60,000 nt of DNA from Zygnema cylindricum. Taxonomy: Eukaryota > Streptophyta > Zygnematophyceae > Zygnematales > Zygnemataceae. Made by a program: the position numbers and the translations under genes. The stretch is taken from assembly GCA_037447655.1 (NCBI GenBank), contig JBBHKE010001556.1, positions 188,001 through 248,000 on the forward strand, written 5' to 3'. Shown one piece after another: positions 20,383-30,632 of the stretch. The number at the start of each line of letters is the position of its first letter. Positions within the stretch are counted from its first letter, which is position 1. Under the pieces are notes generated by a model that saw only the letters and a program-made list of their open reading frames with translations, did no database searches and was not told the DNA's origin.

Positions 20383-20949
20383 ACTCACGGTACTTTCAAA
20401 ATCTTAATTTCCGCTAGCCGTAATCTGAGTGACGAAACACTAATTTTTAACGTGCTAAAATAAAAAACAATGTGTTTCAAATATTTCATTTTCGATGCCG
20501 TACAACTAATGTTGGTTTCGCTTAGTCATCGTCAATTGTGCAGTCCAACCAATTGTTGTCATGAAGAACAATCTACCTGGGCGGGTACAGTAAAGCTTGG
20601 TCACCTAAGGTCCCCGCACGAATCTCTTCCGTCGACTCGATTCGTTACCAACGGTAGTCGTTATTTTGTACAGTCAGTTGTTCACAAATGCTCGCTTTTA
20701 ATTCCGTCTGTTTGATCCTATGGTTTCGCTCGTTTGATAGTCAGCACGTGTATGTTGTTGTTGGCGCTCTTCCGCAATATTTGCACAGGTCTTAGATACC
20801 AATACGTGTCCCTGTAGATGTACAAAATACTCTGCTACTGTAACACTAATAAAGATAAAGATTACAATCAGGCTTAGACAAAAAATATTCTAAGTCCTAA
20901 AATCCTCCTCACACTCTTATCTGCTGAGATCAAAGCTTTAATTTCAACA
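20383..20949 (-). repeat. C1 5' LTR, distal part
   Basis: Continuation of the C1 LTR right of D, to TTTCAACA at 20949 (minus strand start TGTTGAAATTAAAGC). Its last 70 bp resemble the equivalent end of the B LTR (AAGTCCT...GCTTT). With 13546-13964 this gives an LTR of about 986 bp. Copy 2 retains only 37435-37712 of it. Confidence 0.72.
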
Positions 20950-21489
20950 AGTCTTTGGAAGGCATTGACAATCACCGAAAGAGAACAGGCAATGGGATTC
21001 CTTCTAAACTCAACGGCCGCACTAGGTATTTTAGACCTCTAGAGGTGCAGCTTAATCGGGCAAAGTATGGATCTAAATGAAATCACATGGGTAATCAAAC
21101 ATGCTCTTGCCTTTTCCAGTCTCCAATCTTGAGAGTCTCTTGATCTATACCTTCAACCTCCTCAATTGTTGGCAATGCATGCGACTTTGCAGCTAAAGAG
21201 GTGGAGAGTGAGGAGAAAAATCACATTACCCACCCGTGAGTTTCCCCACTGGGGGGGAGAAACTGCTCCGAAGCAAACAGCTTAGCGGAAGTTGTCAACA
21301 GTATTGTCCTAGTCGGAGGGGTAAAAGCTAGTCGGAGGGGTAAAAGTAGACCCACAGGTAGGATTGGAATTTGACCTCACTAGCTGGGGTAGACCACCGA
21401 AGGCCTACGCTACTGTTGAGCCAGGGAAAATAGATTGGACCTTATGGGAGTAGTAGGACCCCCAACAGAAGGCCCGAGTATCAAAACTA

Positions 21490-22913
21490 ATGGCAAGAAA
21501 CCAACAGGTGTTCTCCTGGTCAGAAATAGATGTCGACATCTACAAAGGAACCTCTTTCCGAATTGATTTGATAGACGAAACGACAATTTTTTGGCGGAAT
21601 CAATATCCTCTCAGTTTGAAGGAAAAGGAATTCATCTCGGCTAAAGTCGAAACCTTGGTGGACGCCGGATTGGTTAAGGAGAGTACCGAACTCCATCAGT
21701 TCGCTTCCCCAATAGTTCTCACTCTCGAGAAGGACATATCCGAGAAACGGTAGATTGTCGTATGTGTGGGGACTTTCGTATGCTAAATACAGCCATAATT
21801 CTTGTCCGGTATCCAATGGCGACTCCGGAAGACATTTTCGACTCTCTTGCTGGGGCCACCATTTACTCCACCCTGGACATGAACAACCGGTTTCACCAAA
21901 TTGCAATGGAACTAAAGCACCGGGAGATAACAACATTTTGGGCTTGGTCCCAACTGTATGAGTGGCTTTATATGCCCTTTCGACAGAAGAATGCACCGGC
22001 TAAATTCCAACTGGCCATGGAGGAAGCTCTCCGGAGAATCGATTTCCCTCAGTGTTACATTGATGATGTCATCATCTTCTCCAAGACCTTTGAGGAACAC
22101 TTAGAGCAAGTCCAGAATGTCCTCCGGACCATTCAGGCATCAGGTTTGAAAGGTCACCCGGGCAAAGGTATTTTTGGTGTGCAGAAAATTATTTACCTCG
22201 GACATGAGGTGACCCCCGTGACAATGGGCCCCCATATGGTCAAGGTGGCAGCCCTTGACGCTTTTCCTCTAAGGCATGTCATCTCATCCCTTTGCACATT
22301 TCTTGGCCTTGCCAACTACTATCGGCGGTTTATCCCCGAGTTTAGTAGTCACGCCCAGCCTCTGAATCAGTTACTTCGGAAAGACCAAGAATGGCAGTGG
22401 GGTGAAGAGCAACAGGTCGCCTTCCAGTTCTTGAAGAACACTTTGAAGCATCACCCCGTGCTCTGGATGCCTGGTCACCAAAAACCTTTCCTTTTATACA
22501 CTGATTCGAGCAGGTTTGGATTGGGAGCAGTGTTAGCTCAAATAGATTACGCCAGGGCTGAGTATGTGGTGGCTTACGCCATCAGAAGCAATAACCGAGC
22601 GGAAGGGAATTATAGCAGTTACCATGGAGAGCTCTTTGCAAGTGTTTGAGCCATTCAGCATTTCCGACCCTATTTATAAGGGATCCATTTCACTCTCATT
22701 ACCGACCATTTACCCTTGAAATGGATTATGGAGAAATGTAAATTAACCGGCAAACTCGCCAGATGGGTTCTGATCTTACACGAATATGATTTCGGTATCA
22801 TCCACGAGGCAGAGGAAATCCACGAGAATGCTGACGGACTTAGCCGAAATCTGGATCTCTCTGCTCTGGATTCTACCGGGCTAGGCACGATGAGGATCCA
22901 CAGATCAGTCTAG
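21490..22913 (+). pseudogene. F1 Gypsy reverse transcriptase and RNase H
   Basis: 21490-21753 encodes the RT N-terminus: FSWSEIDVDIYKGTSFRIDL, YPLSLKEKEFISAKVETLVD; a TAG and frame change follow EKR. 21762-22649: CGDFRMLNTA, YPMATPEDIFDSLAGATIYS, LDMNNRFHQIAMELKHREIT, then the catalytic CYIDDVIIFSKTFEEHL and YLGHEVT, LANYYRRFIPEFSSHAQPLN, and RNase H LLYTDSSRFGLGAVLAQ. A TGA at 22648 and a TAA before 22680 interrupt FASV*AIQHFRPYL*GIHF. RNase H ends ITDHLPLKWIMEKCK and HENADGLSRN. The YIDD box and the tether order identify Metaviridae-type Gypsy, not Copia. Confidence 0.86.
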
Positions 22914-23135
22914 GACTCATTGGAGCATGTTCTGCCTTCATCTAGCTTCCTCGGTCTGGGGGGGAAGAGTCTACTTTTGCGGCATATGTGGAGGGTAAGG
23001 CCCCCATAGGAGCTAGACGTATTGATATCAGGAATGACCCCGACTCTCTACAATCCATCCTGTAGGGGTCGCCTCTTCCCCACTTGGCTAGAGCTCAATT
23101 GTCCCGAGAGTACACACGTGGATGGCGGCATATGA

Positions 23136-24170
23136 TTGGGACCGAGGCATCCTCCTTCGAAAATGGGTGGACGGGAAGAGGAAAGTGTTTCCCCCTCCCT
23201 CAAATCGAGAAATTGTGATCACCCATCTCCATCAGCAATGTGGACACTTCGGGCAGAAGAGGACCACCTCTTTGGTTACATGATCTCATTGGTGGCAACC
23301 CAAGTCAACGGAATTGTAGCGACTTGTTCCTCCTGGGATAGAGTGAAAGCGGCTTTTGACAAAAAAGGCAGAATTGAGCATCATTCCCTTCCCATCCAAG
23401 GAATGTTTTATCGATAGTCTCTCGATCTTTTGGGGCCTCTTCCGAACAGCAGACCAGGGAAGCGCTTCGTGCTGGTTATGATGAAACATTTTTCAAAATG
23501 GATAGAGTTGGTGGTTTTGCTTCGGAAGGAGTCCAAGTCAATTGCCGATGCGTTTTTGCACACCGGTGTTGTCGCAATTTGGGGCGCCAGCAGAGGTTCT
23601 TACTGACCAAGGCTCAGAATTTGCCGGAGAATTTTCCAACCATTTGGAGAAATGCCTCATCGACCATCGCCTTACCAGTCGTGAACATTCACAAGCCGAC
23701 GGTTTGGCCGAAAGGTGTGTACAGAGAGTGAAGCGGTCACTACGGAAATATGCAATCGAAGAAGATTTGGGGGAGTGGGAGAGAAGGGTGCCTTGGATTT
23801 CTATGGGATATTCGTTCATCCAACAAGCTTCCCTCCACTCTTATAGCCCTTACTTCATCTTATTTGGAAAACATCCCTTCGTGCCTGTAGCTGCTTCGGC
23901 CCAAGCCGTGGTCTTCCCGAAATGGATGACCAGGGGAGAGTCGAAAAATTGATTGCCGAAAGAAGCTAAAGTATTCCATCGAGAGATACCTCTCGCCATG
24001 AGAAATTTACAGGCGGTTCAACAGCGGGATCAACTGTGTTATTCTTAATGCCGGCGCGGAAATTATCTGCCACGACAACGACAATATATGCCTGGGGACT
24101 TTGTACATAGAATGCAACAAAAGAAGGACAGGCTAGATATTTCTGCCGGGCGGGTAACTTGAAATAGGTA
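23136..24170 (+). pseudogene. F1 Gypsy integrase, several frames
   Basis: The zinc-domain remnant THLHQQCGHFGQKRTTSL is near 23221-23275. The catalytic core begins LPIQGMFYR*SLDLLGPLPN with a TAG where the second copy also has one. It continues KHFSKWIELVVLPRKESKS, APAEVLTDQGSEFAGEFSNH with the second Asp, and QADGLAERCVQRVKRSLRKY with the Glu, reached through one frameshift near 23565. The end resembles a Gypsy C-terminus: PGDFVHRMQQKKDRLDISAG. The gene has at least three stops. Confidence 0.8.
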
Positions 24171-24499
24171 GAGGTTTCTAACACCGGATTTCTTACCTTG
24201 GAAGAAAAGGATCGCCGGAAAATTAAGGAGAATCAAATCAATGTAGCCCCTTACCATCTTCGAGGATTGGAGGAACAACCCACTTTTCACCAAACTTACT
24301 TTGCCGACCCTCCTTACTGTTCCTCAAACTGTAATCTGTCCTCCCCGCTGGGCAACAGCTTTGCCTGCGATCACTGTAGCTTGTGTTAGCATCAATCATA
24401 TCTTCCCGCATCTTGGGAGCCACCCCCCCACCCTCAATCACCTGGTTCTGCGGGGGCTGTGAATTGGGTGGGTAATTACTTTATGTCTTAGTCACGATA

Positions 24500-25204
24500 G
24501 ACTAAGAGGGGTGGAAATTGAGATCTCATCCCGATTACCGCAACCCACCCCTTTTTCCAGACCACGTGGGGAAAGAAAGGGGGAGGGGGTATCTTTTTCA
24601 CCTTCCCATGCATTCATTTCAATTTTCTATCTGACTATCTCCTATACTTTACATGCATGTCAACGGGAGGGATGGAAGGCAGAAATAGGCATTATCACCA
24701 CAACGGGAAGCATCCGCATTTGGGGTGATTTGTAGGACTCTGGTGCAGGCTATTTTTGGATGCGGGCCTCATTCCTATGTTTCCCTAGCACGCACGACAG
24801 TTGTCAAGCTCGTGTGCGTATTCGGCACACCTTTATTTACCCACGATTTTCGGGCCTCAGATTACCCTTTATGGTCATTAGAGTACGGAAAAGGGAGTGC
24901 ACCAAACAAAATAAGATTTTGATATTCCCCAAACTAAGAGGAACAAACTTTATTTCGCGCCTAACAGAGGCCGGATGACAAAGTTATTCCGTTTGAAAGA
25001 TTTCAATCCTGTTACATGCGACCAGTTACCACCAGCCCTACAAAGGGGTACATTATGGAACGCCACGTAACTTTTCGGATTTTCATCTAGATTAGGCTGT
25101 TAAATGTCAATAGGAATTTACTTCTGGTCCAACTGACTCTCGGTCCATTAATTACACCAGGTCAAAGTTTTGCTTTTCCGCGTCATTTTGAGTACTTTGT
25201 CTTA
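24500..25204. other. Non-coding stretch after F1; possible F1 LTR
   Basis: No coding signal. The sequence repeats at 41290-42000 with about 4-6 percent difference by eye. TGGAAATTGAGATC at 24514 follows a purine run, so this may be the start of the F 3' LTR, but I could not find a second LTR to prove it. Confidence 0.35.
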
Positions 25205-25830
25205 TAATAGTGGAACGAATTTTGACTTTCAACCGCCCGCCCTCCCTCCTTTCTCCCACTCCCCTCCACTCTTCCTCTCAATCTGCCTTTCGCGATCACT
25301 TTAATCCCACTCTCTCCCTTTCTTTATACCCCTCCCAATCTTCCTCTTTCGATCATTCTCACCAATGAAATAGCCTATCACGCTCACTATCAATTTTTAT
25401 CTCTCTCTTATTTTTGCTCTTCCCCCCTCCTTCCCCCAATCTCTACACTCAAAGTCTCACCCTTGCCATATCTCTTGCTCCCTATCTCCCCTTAAGTTTG
25501 CCCCTTCCCCCCCCCCCTTGTCTCTCCCTACCTTTGCCGCTCTCTCTCTCTCCCCCTCCCCCACTCCCCCTCGTTCTCCCTCCCTATCCCCCTCCCTCTC
25601 CCCTTCTCCCTCTCCCCCTCCCTCTCCCTCTCCCCCTCCCTCTCCCTCTCCCCCTCCCACTCCCTCTCTCGCTCCCTCTCCCTCTCCCTCTCTCTCTCCC
25701 TCTCACTCTCCCTCCCTCCACCTCTCCCCCTCTCACCTCTTCCCCCTTCTCCCTCTCCATCTCTTCTCTCTCCCTCGTAACCCCCTTACCCCTCTCCCTC
25801 CCTCACCCTCTTCCTCTCCCCTTTTGAGAT
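25205..25830. repeat. CT-rich (polypyrimidine) tract, copy 1
   Basis: Mostly C and T, with CCCTCT and CCCTCTCC units most regular at 25560-25760. Copy 2 is at 42000-42555 and is shorter in the regular part. The Pro/Ser/Leu-rich ORFs in it are products of composition. Confidence 0.9.
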
Positions 25831-26273
25831 TCAGAAAAAGTGGCCATAAGATTGATCAATTACAAGAACGGAGGATAAGGAAAACAACTCTCTATATAAG
25901 AAGACAAGCTTAATTACTGAACAAGGAAGAATATAGATTAATTCCACGACAAAATAAGCACTCGGTGCAAAAATAACAGTAAAGAGAAATTGGAGAGAAT
26001 CATTCAGTCGATTGATGATAAGGTTTCAATATCATGCAATAACTCATTTTATATGTGTGAATGACGTAGGACTACGTTACTTATGTTTTCTCGTAAAGGA
26101 ATAAAAACCTAGCGTGTGAACTACGTAATCAAATCAACGGTCACAAAATATACTCAAAATTTGCAACGACTTCAGTAGTCTTACAATACAAGTAGACGAC
26201 TACGCTTCACCAAATCTTGAGGTCTACGCAAAGTATAAGTCCTACAAGTTATACTCAGAGAGTTCACTACTGA
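25831..26273. other. Non-coding, no feature seen
   Basis: AT-rich DNA shared with copy 2 (42550-42995). No ORF, RNA gene or terminal repeat recognised. Confidence 0.5.
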
Positions 26274-26539
26274 ATGTACGGAGGCATACCAACCGTACGG
26301 TATCTACCATCTACCTAAACTATTGTAAGTATACCCTAATAGTTCGAGGTATGTCAGACTGAACAAATCTACACTAATAAACTAATTAGCAAAAAGACAA
26401 AAACCAATGTACGGAGGCATACCAACCGTACGTTATCTACCATCTACCTAAACTATTGTAAGTATACCCGAATAGTTCGAGGTATGTCAGACTGAACAAA
26501 TCTACACTAATAAACTAATTAGCAAAAAGACAAAAACCT
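26274..26539. repeat. Tandem duplication of about 133 bp, copy 1 only
   Basis: TGTACGGAGGCATACCAACC begins two consecutive units (about 26274 and 26407). The paralogous segment at 43000-43132 has one unit, so this expansion came after the segmental duplication or the other copy contracted. Confidence 0.85.
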
Positions 26540-26980
26540 ATGTTGTACAGAATATTTACACCGACATCTCTACAATATTCGTACGTCAAAACCAAAGCTA
26601 CCACTAAGCAACCACTAAACAAATATCATTACTCAGAATCTAAACAATTCTTAGTATCCGCAGCTGCGACAGCTGCTTTATCCGTACGGATCATATCAAA
26701 TTATCCGCAGCTGCGTTGACTTGTCTACATCGCAACTGCTCCGTACCGGCGGTGCGTAATTATCCAAAATAACTGCTGCTGCATTGTCCTGTCTGCGTCG
26801 CAGCTGCGCCGTACTGGCGGTGCCTATTTCAACATTTCGTTTACTCCACATCGGATCAATTCGCGATCCGCCATCCATTTGTCAATGCTTGTTCACGCCA
26901 CTCAATGAGTCTTTTACGTCACTTAAATTATATCCGTTCGTTTGCTCCCCCAATCCATGAATCCATTCAAACCTCCACAT

Positions 26981-27208
26981 TTAATTCCATTGCGCACGAA
27001 TTGTCACAAGCGCACAAAATGTCGCGTACGCACGAAACAAACTTTTCAAACTAACAGGGACTATCCCGATTTTAGCTTCCTTGGTGTATTTAAACGGATC
27101 TTTGGATTTTACTTCATCGATAACTACAATGTGTTTGGCTAAGATTATATCTTTTCTCTTTAGATCATACATCGGATATCCCAACCTATCTTCATCATAT
27201 CTGACCAA
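26981..27208 (-). pseudogene. Copia integrase C-terminal scrap
   Basis: Encodes RYDEDRLGYPMYDLKRKDII, LAKHIVVIDEVKSKDPFKYT, closely matching the post-catalytic integrase of D (DEDVKGYRLYDLKREDII...IDPFKHT). Only about 50 residues are recognisable; the rest of the element is missing. The copy at 43573-43764 is nearly identical. The flanking sequence at 27209-27556 looks like an attached LTR. Confidence 0.75.
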
Positions 27209-27556
27209 GTATTTGTTCGTTTGTGCCGTTTAAATGGAATAGCCGCTAAGGAATTGTTTGTTAATCTATCACACCCATCACCTGTAACGACTCTCTATCA
27301 CCTTAGTGGATATGGCGACATACTATTGTGGTCAATATAGGGCCCAGGATCAAATCTGGGCCAGGTCATCCATTTTGGTAAATTGAGTTATGTTTTTTTT
27401 AAGCCTGGGCTTGTTAGTCTGAGCCCGAGCCTGTTAGTTTGAGCCTATGTGATTGGCAGCCATGGCTTTCTCTCTCTATATATCTCTCTGAGAGTCTACG
27501 ATTGTTTAACAAATAAAAGGGAGAGAGACAAGATATAAGTTATCTTTTTCAACATT
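27209..27556 (-). repeat. LTR-like fragment next to the Copia scrap
   Basis: Ends TTTTTCAACA at 27556 (minus TGTTGAAAAA), carries GGCAGCCATGGC and a T-arm-like CCCAGGATCAAATCTGGG near 27348 as in the other LTRs, in the same antisense orientation. The copy in the second duplicate is at about 43800-44148. The boundary toward 27209 is approximate. Confidence 0.5.
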
Positions 27557-27648
27557 CTTCCCTTGTTGTCTTTTGTTTTCCGAACGTTGATTGCCCTCGG
27601 TGACGGGCTCATCCACGTATTTCTATACTCGAATGTTTGTGGGTTGTA

Positions 27649-27834
27649 CTACTTCAAGCGTATGTTTTTCATCCTGCGGTTTGGGCCATCCACGATGCTC
27701 GCGTCGCTCAATGACGATAAGGGGACGTAGTTGTCGTTGCTCCCGTCACTCATATTCTCTTTTCCTTTTGCAATCTCCCTCCTCTTCTCTAACCTTTTCC
27801 GTGCCTCACTTCCCCCACTTTCTTTCCTCGTCAC
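27649..27834 (-). pseudogene. Downstream part of the acidic/basic ORF, frame-separated
   Basis: No ATG of its own at the 5' end (GTG). Encodes TRKESGGSEARKRLEKRREI, AKGKENMSDGSNDNYVPLSS. GSEARKRLEKRR repeats GSEARERVERRRRR of the ORF just upstream, so the two are probably modules of one former protein separated by a stop and frame change near 27858. Function not recognised. Confidence 0.4.
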
Positions 27835-27857
27835 CTCCTTTTCCCCTTCTTCCTCGC

Positions 27858-28241
27858 CTAATTACGCCTCCCCTCCCCCTCCTCACTCAATGACTTCCCT
27901 TCTCTCTCGACCACACCTTCTTCCTCCTCGCTCTCATCAAAAATCATAACTTTCCGTTTTACTCTCCTCCTCCTCCTCTCTACTCTTTCTCGTGCCTCAC
28001 TTCCCTCTCCATCATCGCCTGACGCCTCCTCTTCCCCTCCTTTCTCACCCAATGCTGCTTTACCCCCTCCCTCCTCATTTAATGTCTTTTCTTCCCTACC
28101 ATAAACACCTTCTACCTCCTCCGCCCTACTCACCTCAACCGATGCATCCTTTTCTTTCCCTTCCATTTTTCCTCCTTCATAGCCAATGGCTAGCAAGGTT
28201 GCCGCCTCCCGTTGCCTTGCTAACTCTTTGGCAGTAGCCAT
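27858..28241 (-). CDS. Hypothetical acidic/basic protein, 127 aa, copy 1
   Basis: Starts MATAKELARQREAATLLAIG; the remainder is very rich in Glu, Gly, Arg and Lys (GSEARERVERRRRRVKRK, DESEEEEGVVEREG). No domain recognised, no signal peptide or membrane segment. The nucleotide sequence of a 558-bp block covering this ORF (27763-28320) is identical in copy 2 (44355-44912), although the flanks differ by several percent. That could mean constraint, but the block extends beyond the ORF, so gene conversion is as likely. Composition is skewed (purine-rich coding strand), and the ORF could be non-functional. Confidence 0.35.
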   Translation of the reverse strand: MATAKELARQREAATLLAIGYEGGKMEGKEKDASVEVSRAEEVEGVYGREEKTLNEEGGGKAALGEKGGEEEASGDDGEGSEARERVERRRRRVKRKVMIFDESEEEEGVVEREGKSLSEEGEGRRN

Positions 28242-28493
28242 ATCAAGTGGAGGATACTGACGGCTTTAAGCTATGACAGCACGTGGGCGCCTACTTGGTT
28301 GGTCGCGGCCCTCCATAGCTCAGCCTTACAAACGAGTGTAAAGAGGCAGTGAGGAAGAAGCGGCTACCAAAAATGGAGGAAAAGACAACAAATTTTTGAC
28401 CTAAAACGTCTTTTCAGACTTATAAGGAACATTTAAACTGAAATTAATTCAATTTCATGCATGGTATATGTACATGAAGTAGTGGAGGATACC

Positions 28494-29557
28494 TGAAACT
28501 TTGAGACCTCCATAAGTCCTCAGAGTGGACAGCTTCCAAGAAGCCTCTAGGATAACCTTGACCCATTTGTGTTTCAGCAAGAACAACTGCCACCCTGGCA
28601 GACAAAAACTCTAACCAACTTCACCTCTGTGAAGGGAAGACTTCCCTGAGTCGATAGCAAAAAGAACTCTGAATTTGATCCCCTGAGCAGTAAGTTATGG
28701 AGGGTCAAAGTTGACCTTTTGTACAGAAGCTCTCTAGGAGAGAGGGTCCTATCTACCAATTTTTCTAAGTCCTATCTCTCTCACAAACTCTATCTACTGG
28801 TGTACGGCACCAATCATATTAAACTGTCGTACATAAAAGTACAGCCGCCGGTGTACTTTATGTACGGAAATTGTACGACATGGCCTAAAAGTCGACACAT
28901 GTCATATCCGGATTCGGTGCCGTAATCCCCGGAGATATCGCGATCCAACGCAATTTCGCCACGTGTCATCCGATGTGGCGATGACCATAAACCGCCGAGA
29001 ATCTCTTCCATGATCTCGGCTTTCTTCCCGGTCGTCCGATTAAATGCAAATTTCAATCGGAGCCGTCATAAATACATGCGCGGTATTTGTTTCGTAAAAG
29101 AAACAAAATGCGCGGTACTTTTTTCTTGTCCATACCGTAATCCGTACGTTTACATAACGGGTTCTATGTAACCGTAAACATCCGCCGTTAAATGAATTTT
29201 GTTACGTCGTAACATATTAATACAAATCAAACCTAATAGTATGTATTGGGACTTCTAGACTTAACGGCTAAGGCTACCGGCTACCGGCGCTTTGACTGTC
29301 GGCAGGTGTAAGGATCAAATCCTGTCACCGACATATATCTTTTAGTAAATAAACCTTCCTATTTGTAAATTGACTAATATATTTCCCGTAAACCTCTGGA
29401 TAGCCTAGGTAGCCATGGCTCTAGCTTCCTCTCCAACTTCTCAGTAACTGCAACAAGTGAGGGAGTTTGAGAGAGAAGTTAGAGGCAGAATTCCTCGGCT
29501 TCTTTCTATATTCCAATTTAGACCTAGAAAATGATGAATTAACCATTGATTTCTACA
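28494..29557 (-). repeat. E 3' LTR
   Basis: 1064 bp; on minus TGTAGAAATCAATGG...CAAAGTTTCA. Clearly homologous to the D LTR but with different detail. Antisense tRNA-like module on plus at about 29254-29333, with D-arm-like GGCTAAGGC and AGGATCAAATCCT. Confidence 0.85.
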
Positions 29558-29570
29558 CTCCCCTTATTTT

Positions 29571-30627
29571 CTAATCAATTTTTAATTTCAGACCACACTT
29601 CTCCCAGCATAAAATTAATTTAGAGGAAGGAACAGGTTTGGTCATCATATCTGCTACCATCTCACTATCTGGTCCGTACTCTAAACTGATTATTTTGTTT
29701 TCTACTTTCTCTCTAACAAAGCTAAGTCTAATGTTCATATGTTTAGCTTTAAAATGATGTTTAGGATTGGCAGAAATAGCGATTGGAGCCTGATTATCAC
29801 AAAAAAAATTCTACACACCACTCTTAAGGTGACCAAGCTCACCAAGCAAAGATTTGACCCACATCAATTCTTTTACAGAAGAGCTAGAGGCCATATACTC
29901 AGCCTCCATGGTGGACTGAGCAATAAACTTTTGATGTTTGCTACTCCAACAGCAAGCCCCATCACCCACATATAATACATATCCAGAAGTACATCTCCTC
30001 ATCGGAGCATCACCATAACTGGCATCACTCCAAGTAGTGATGTCAGTATTCTCCCCACCCAAATGCAACCATAGATCCCTAGTTCCTATCAAATATCTAA
30101 GGACTCTGTTAGCTGCCTCTCAATCCTTCTTAGTGGGTGCATTTAGACTTCTACTTAGCATTCCTACTGTTGCAGCTAAATCCGGCCGGGTACAATTCAT
30201 AAAATAAATTAGGCTTCCCGCTACTTGCCTGTAAGGAATAGTGTGCATGAACTTATGTTCTTCAGGAGATAATTTCTCGTCTAAGACTATGACTTCTTCT
30301 TCCTCACTCCCCTCACTTCCCTTCTTTAACTCCATTGGAGTTGTACAACTATTAGCTTTATCCATCTGAAATTTTTCCAGCATGTTCCCTATTGCTTCCT
30401 TTTGAGTCAATCTTATAATCTTTCTTTCTCGGTCTCTTTCTACTTGAATTCCCAAAATATATTTTGCTTCTCCCATATCCTTCATTTCAAATCTCCCTTT
30501 AAGATCGGTTTTTAGTTTATTATTTTTTTTCATTGATTTACTTAAAACAAGTAAATCATCAACATAAATTGCAATAAATATAATACCTTCCTCATCCTCA
30601 AAAACATAGATTGAGTGATTTGAGGTG
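29571..30627 (-). pseudogene. E RT C-terminal part and RNase H
   Basis: From 30627: TSNHSIYVFEDEEGIIFIAI, YVDDLLVLSKSMKKNNKLKT, KYILGIQVERDRERK, NCTRPDLAATVGMLSRS, KKD* (TGA for the Trp of D), then YLIGTRDLWLHLGGENTDIT, TWSDASYGDAPMRRCTSGYV, STMEAEYMASSSSVKELMWV, a stop after KSGV, and the RNase H tail to the stop at 29571. The catalytic residues of RT (YVDD) and RNase H (Asp, Glu) are intact. Only two stops are seen, so E decayed little before TG2 entered. Confidence 0.87.
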
Positions 30628-30632
30628 ATCCA

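Larger units (their letters stand above)
1..20949 (-). mobile_element. Copia element C1, 5' part, split by three nested insertions
   Basis: Minus-strand Ty1/Copia element whose 5' end lies at 20949 and whose 3' end lies left of the window. After the insertions TG1 (928-5309), B (5600-11348) and D (13965-20377) are removed with one TSD copy each, the remaining pieces are collinear: 5' LTR, gag, zinc knuckle, protease, integrase, linker and RT. The LTR termini are TGTTGAAA... (minus strand, at 20949) and ...GAACAACA (at 13546). Each inserted element has a perfect 5-bp TSD, which fixes the order of events. Pol is broken by stops and frameshifts, so the copy is dead. Confidence 0.85.
20950..24500 (+). 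mobile_element. Ty3/Gypsy element F1, decayed internal region
   Basis: Gypsy pol order RT, RNase H, integrase on plus, interrupted by stops and shifts. C1 is inserted at its 5' side; its left part is outside the window. The second copy, F2, is at 37713-41290 and shares several stops, so F was dead before the segmental duplication. LTRs were not delimited. A PPT-like AAGAGGGG at 24507-24514 before TGGAAATTG may mark a 3' LTR start. Confidence 0.8.

Noticed and set aside
25414-25913. Pro/Leu/Ser-rich ORFs in the CT tract, and their match at 42195-42594
   Set aside because: Compositional artefacts of polypyrimidine sequence; unit numbers differ between copies without regard to frame.
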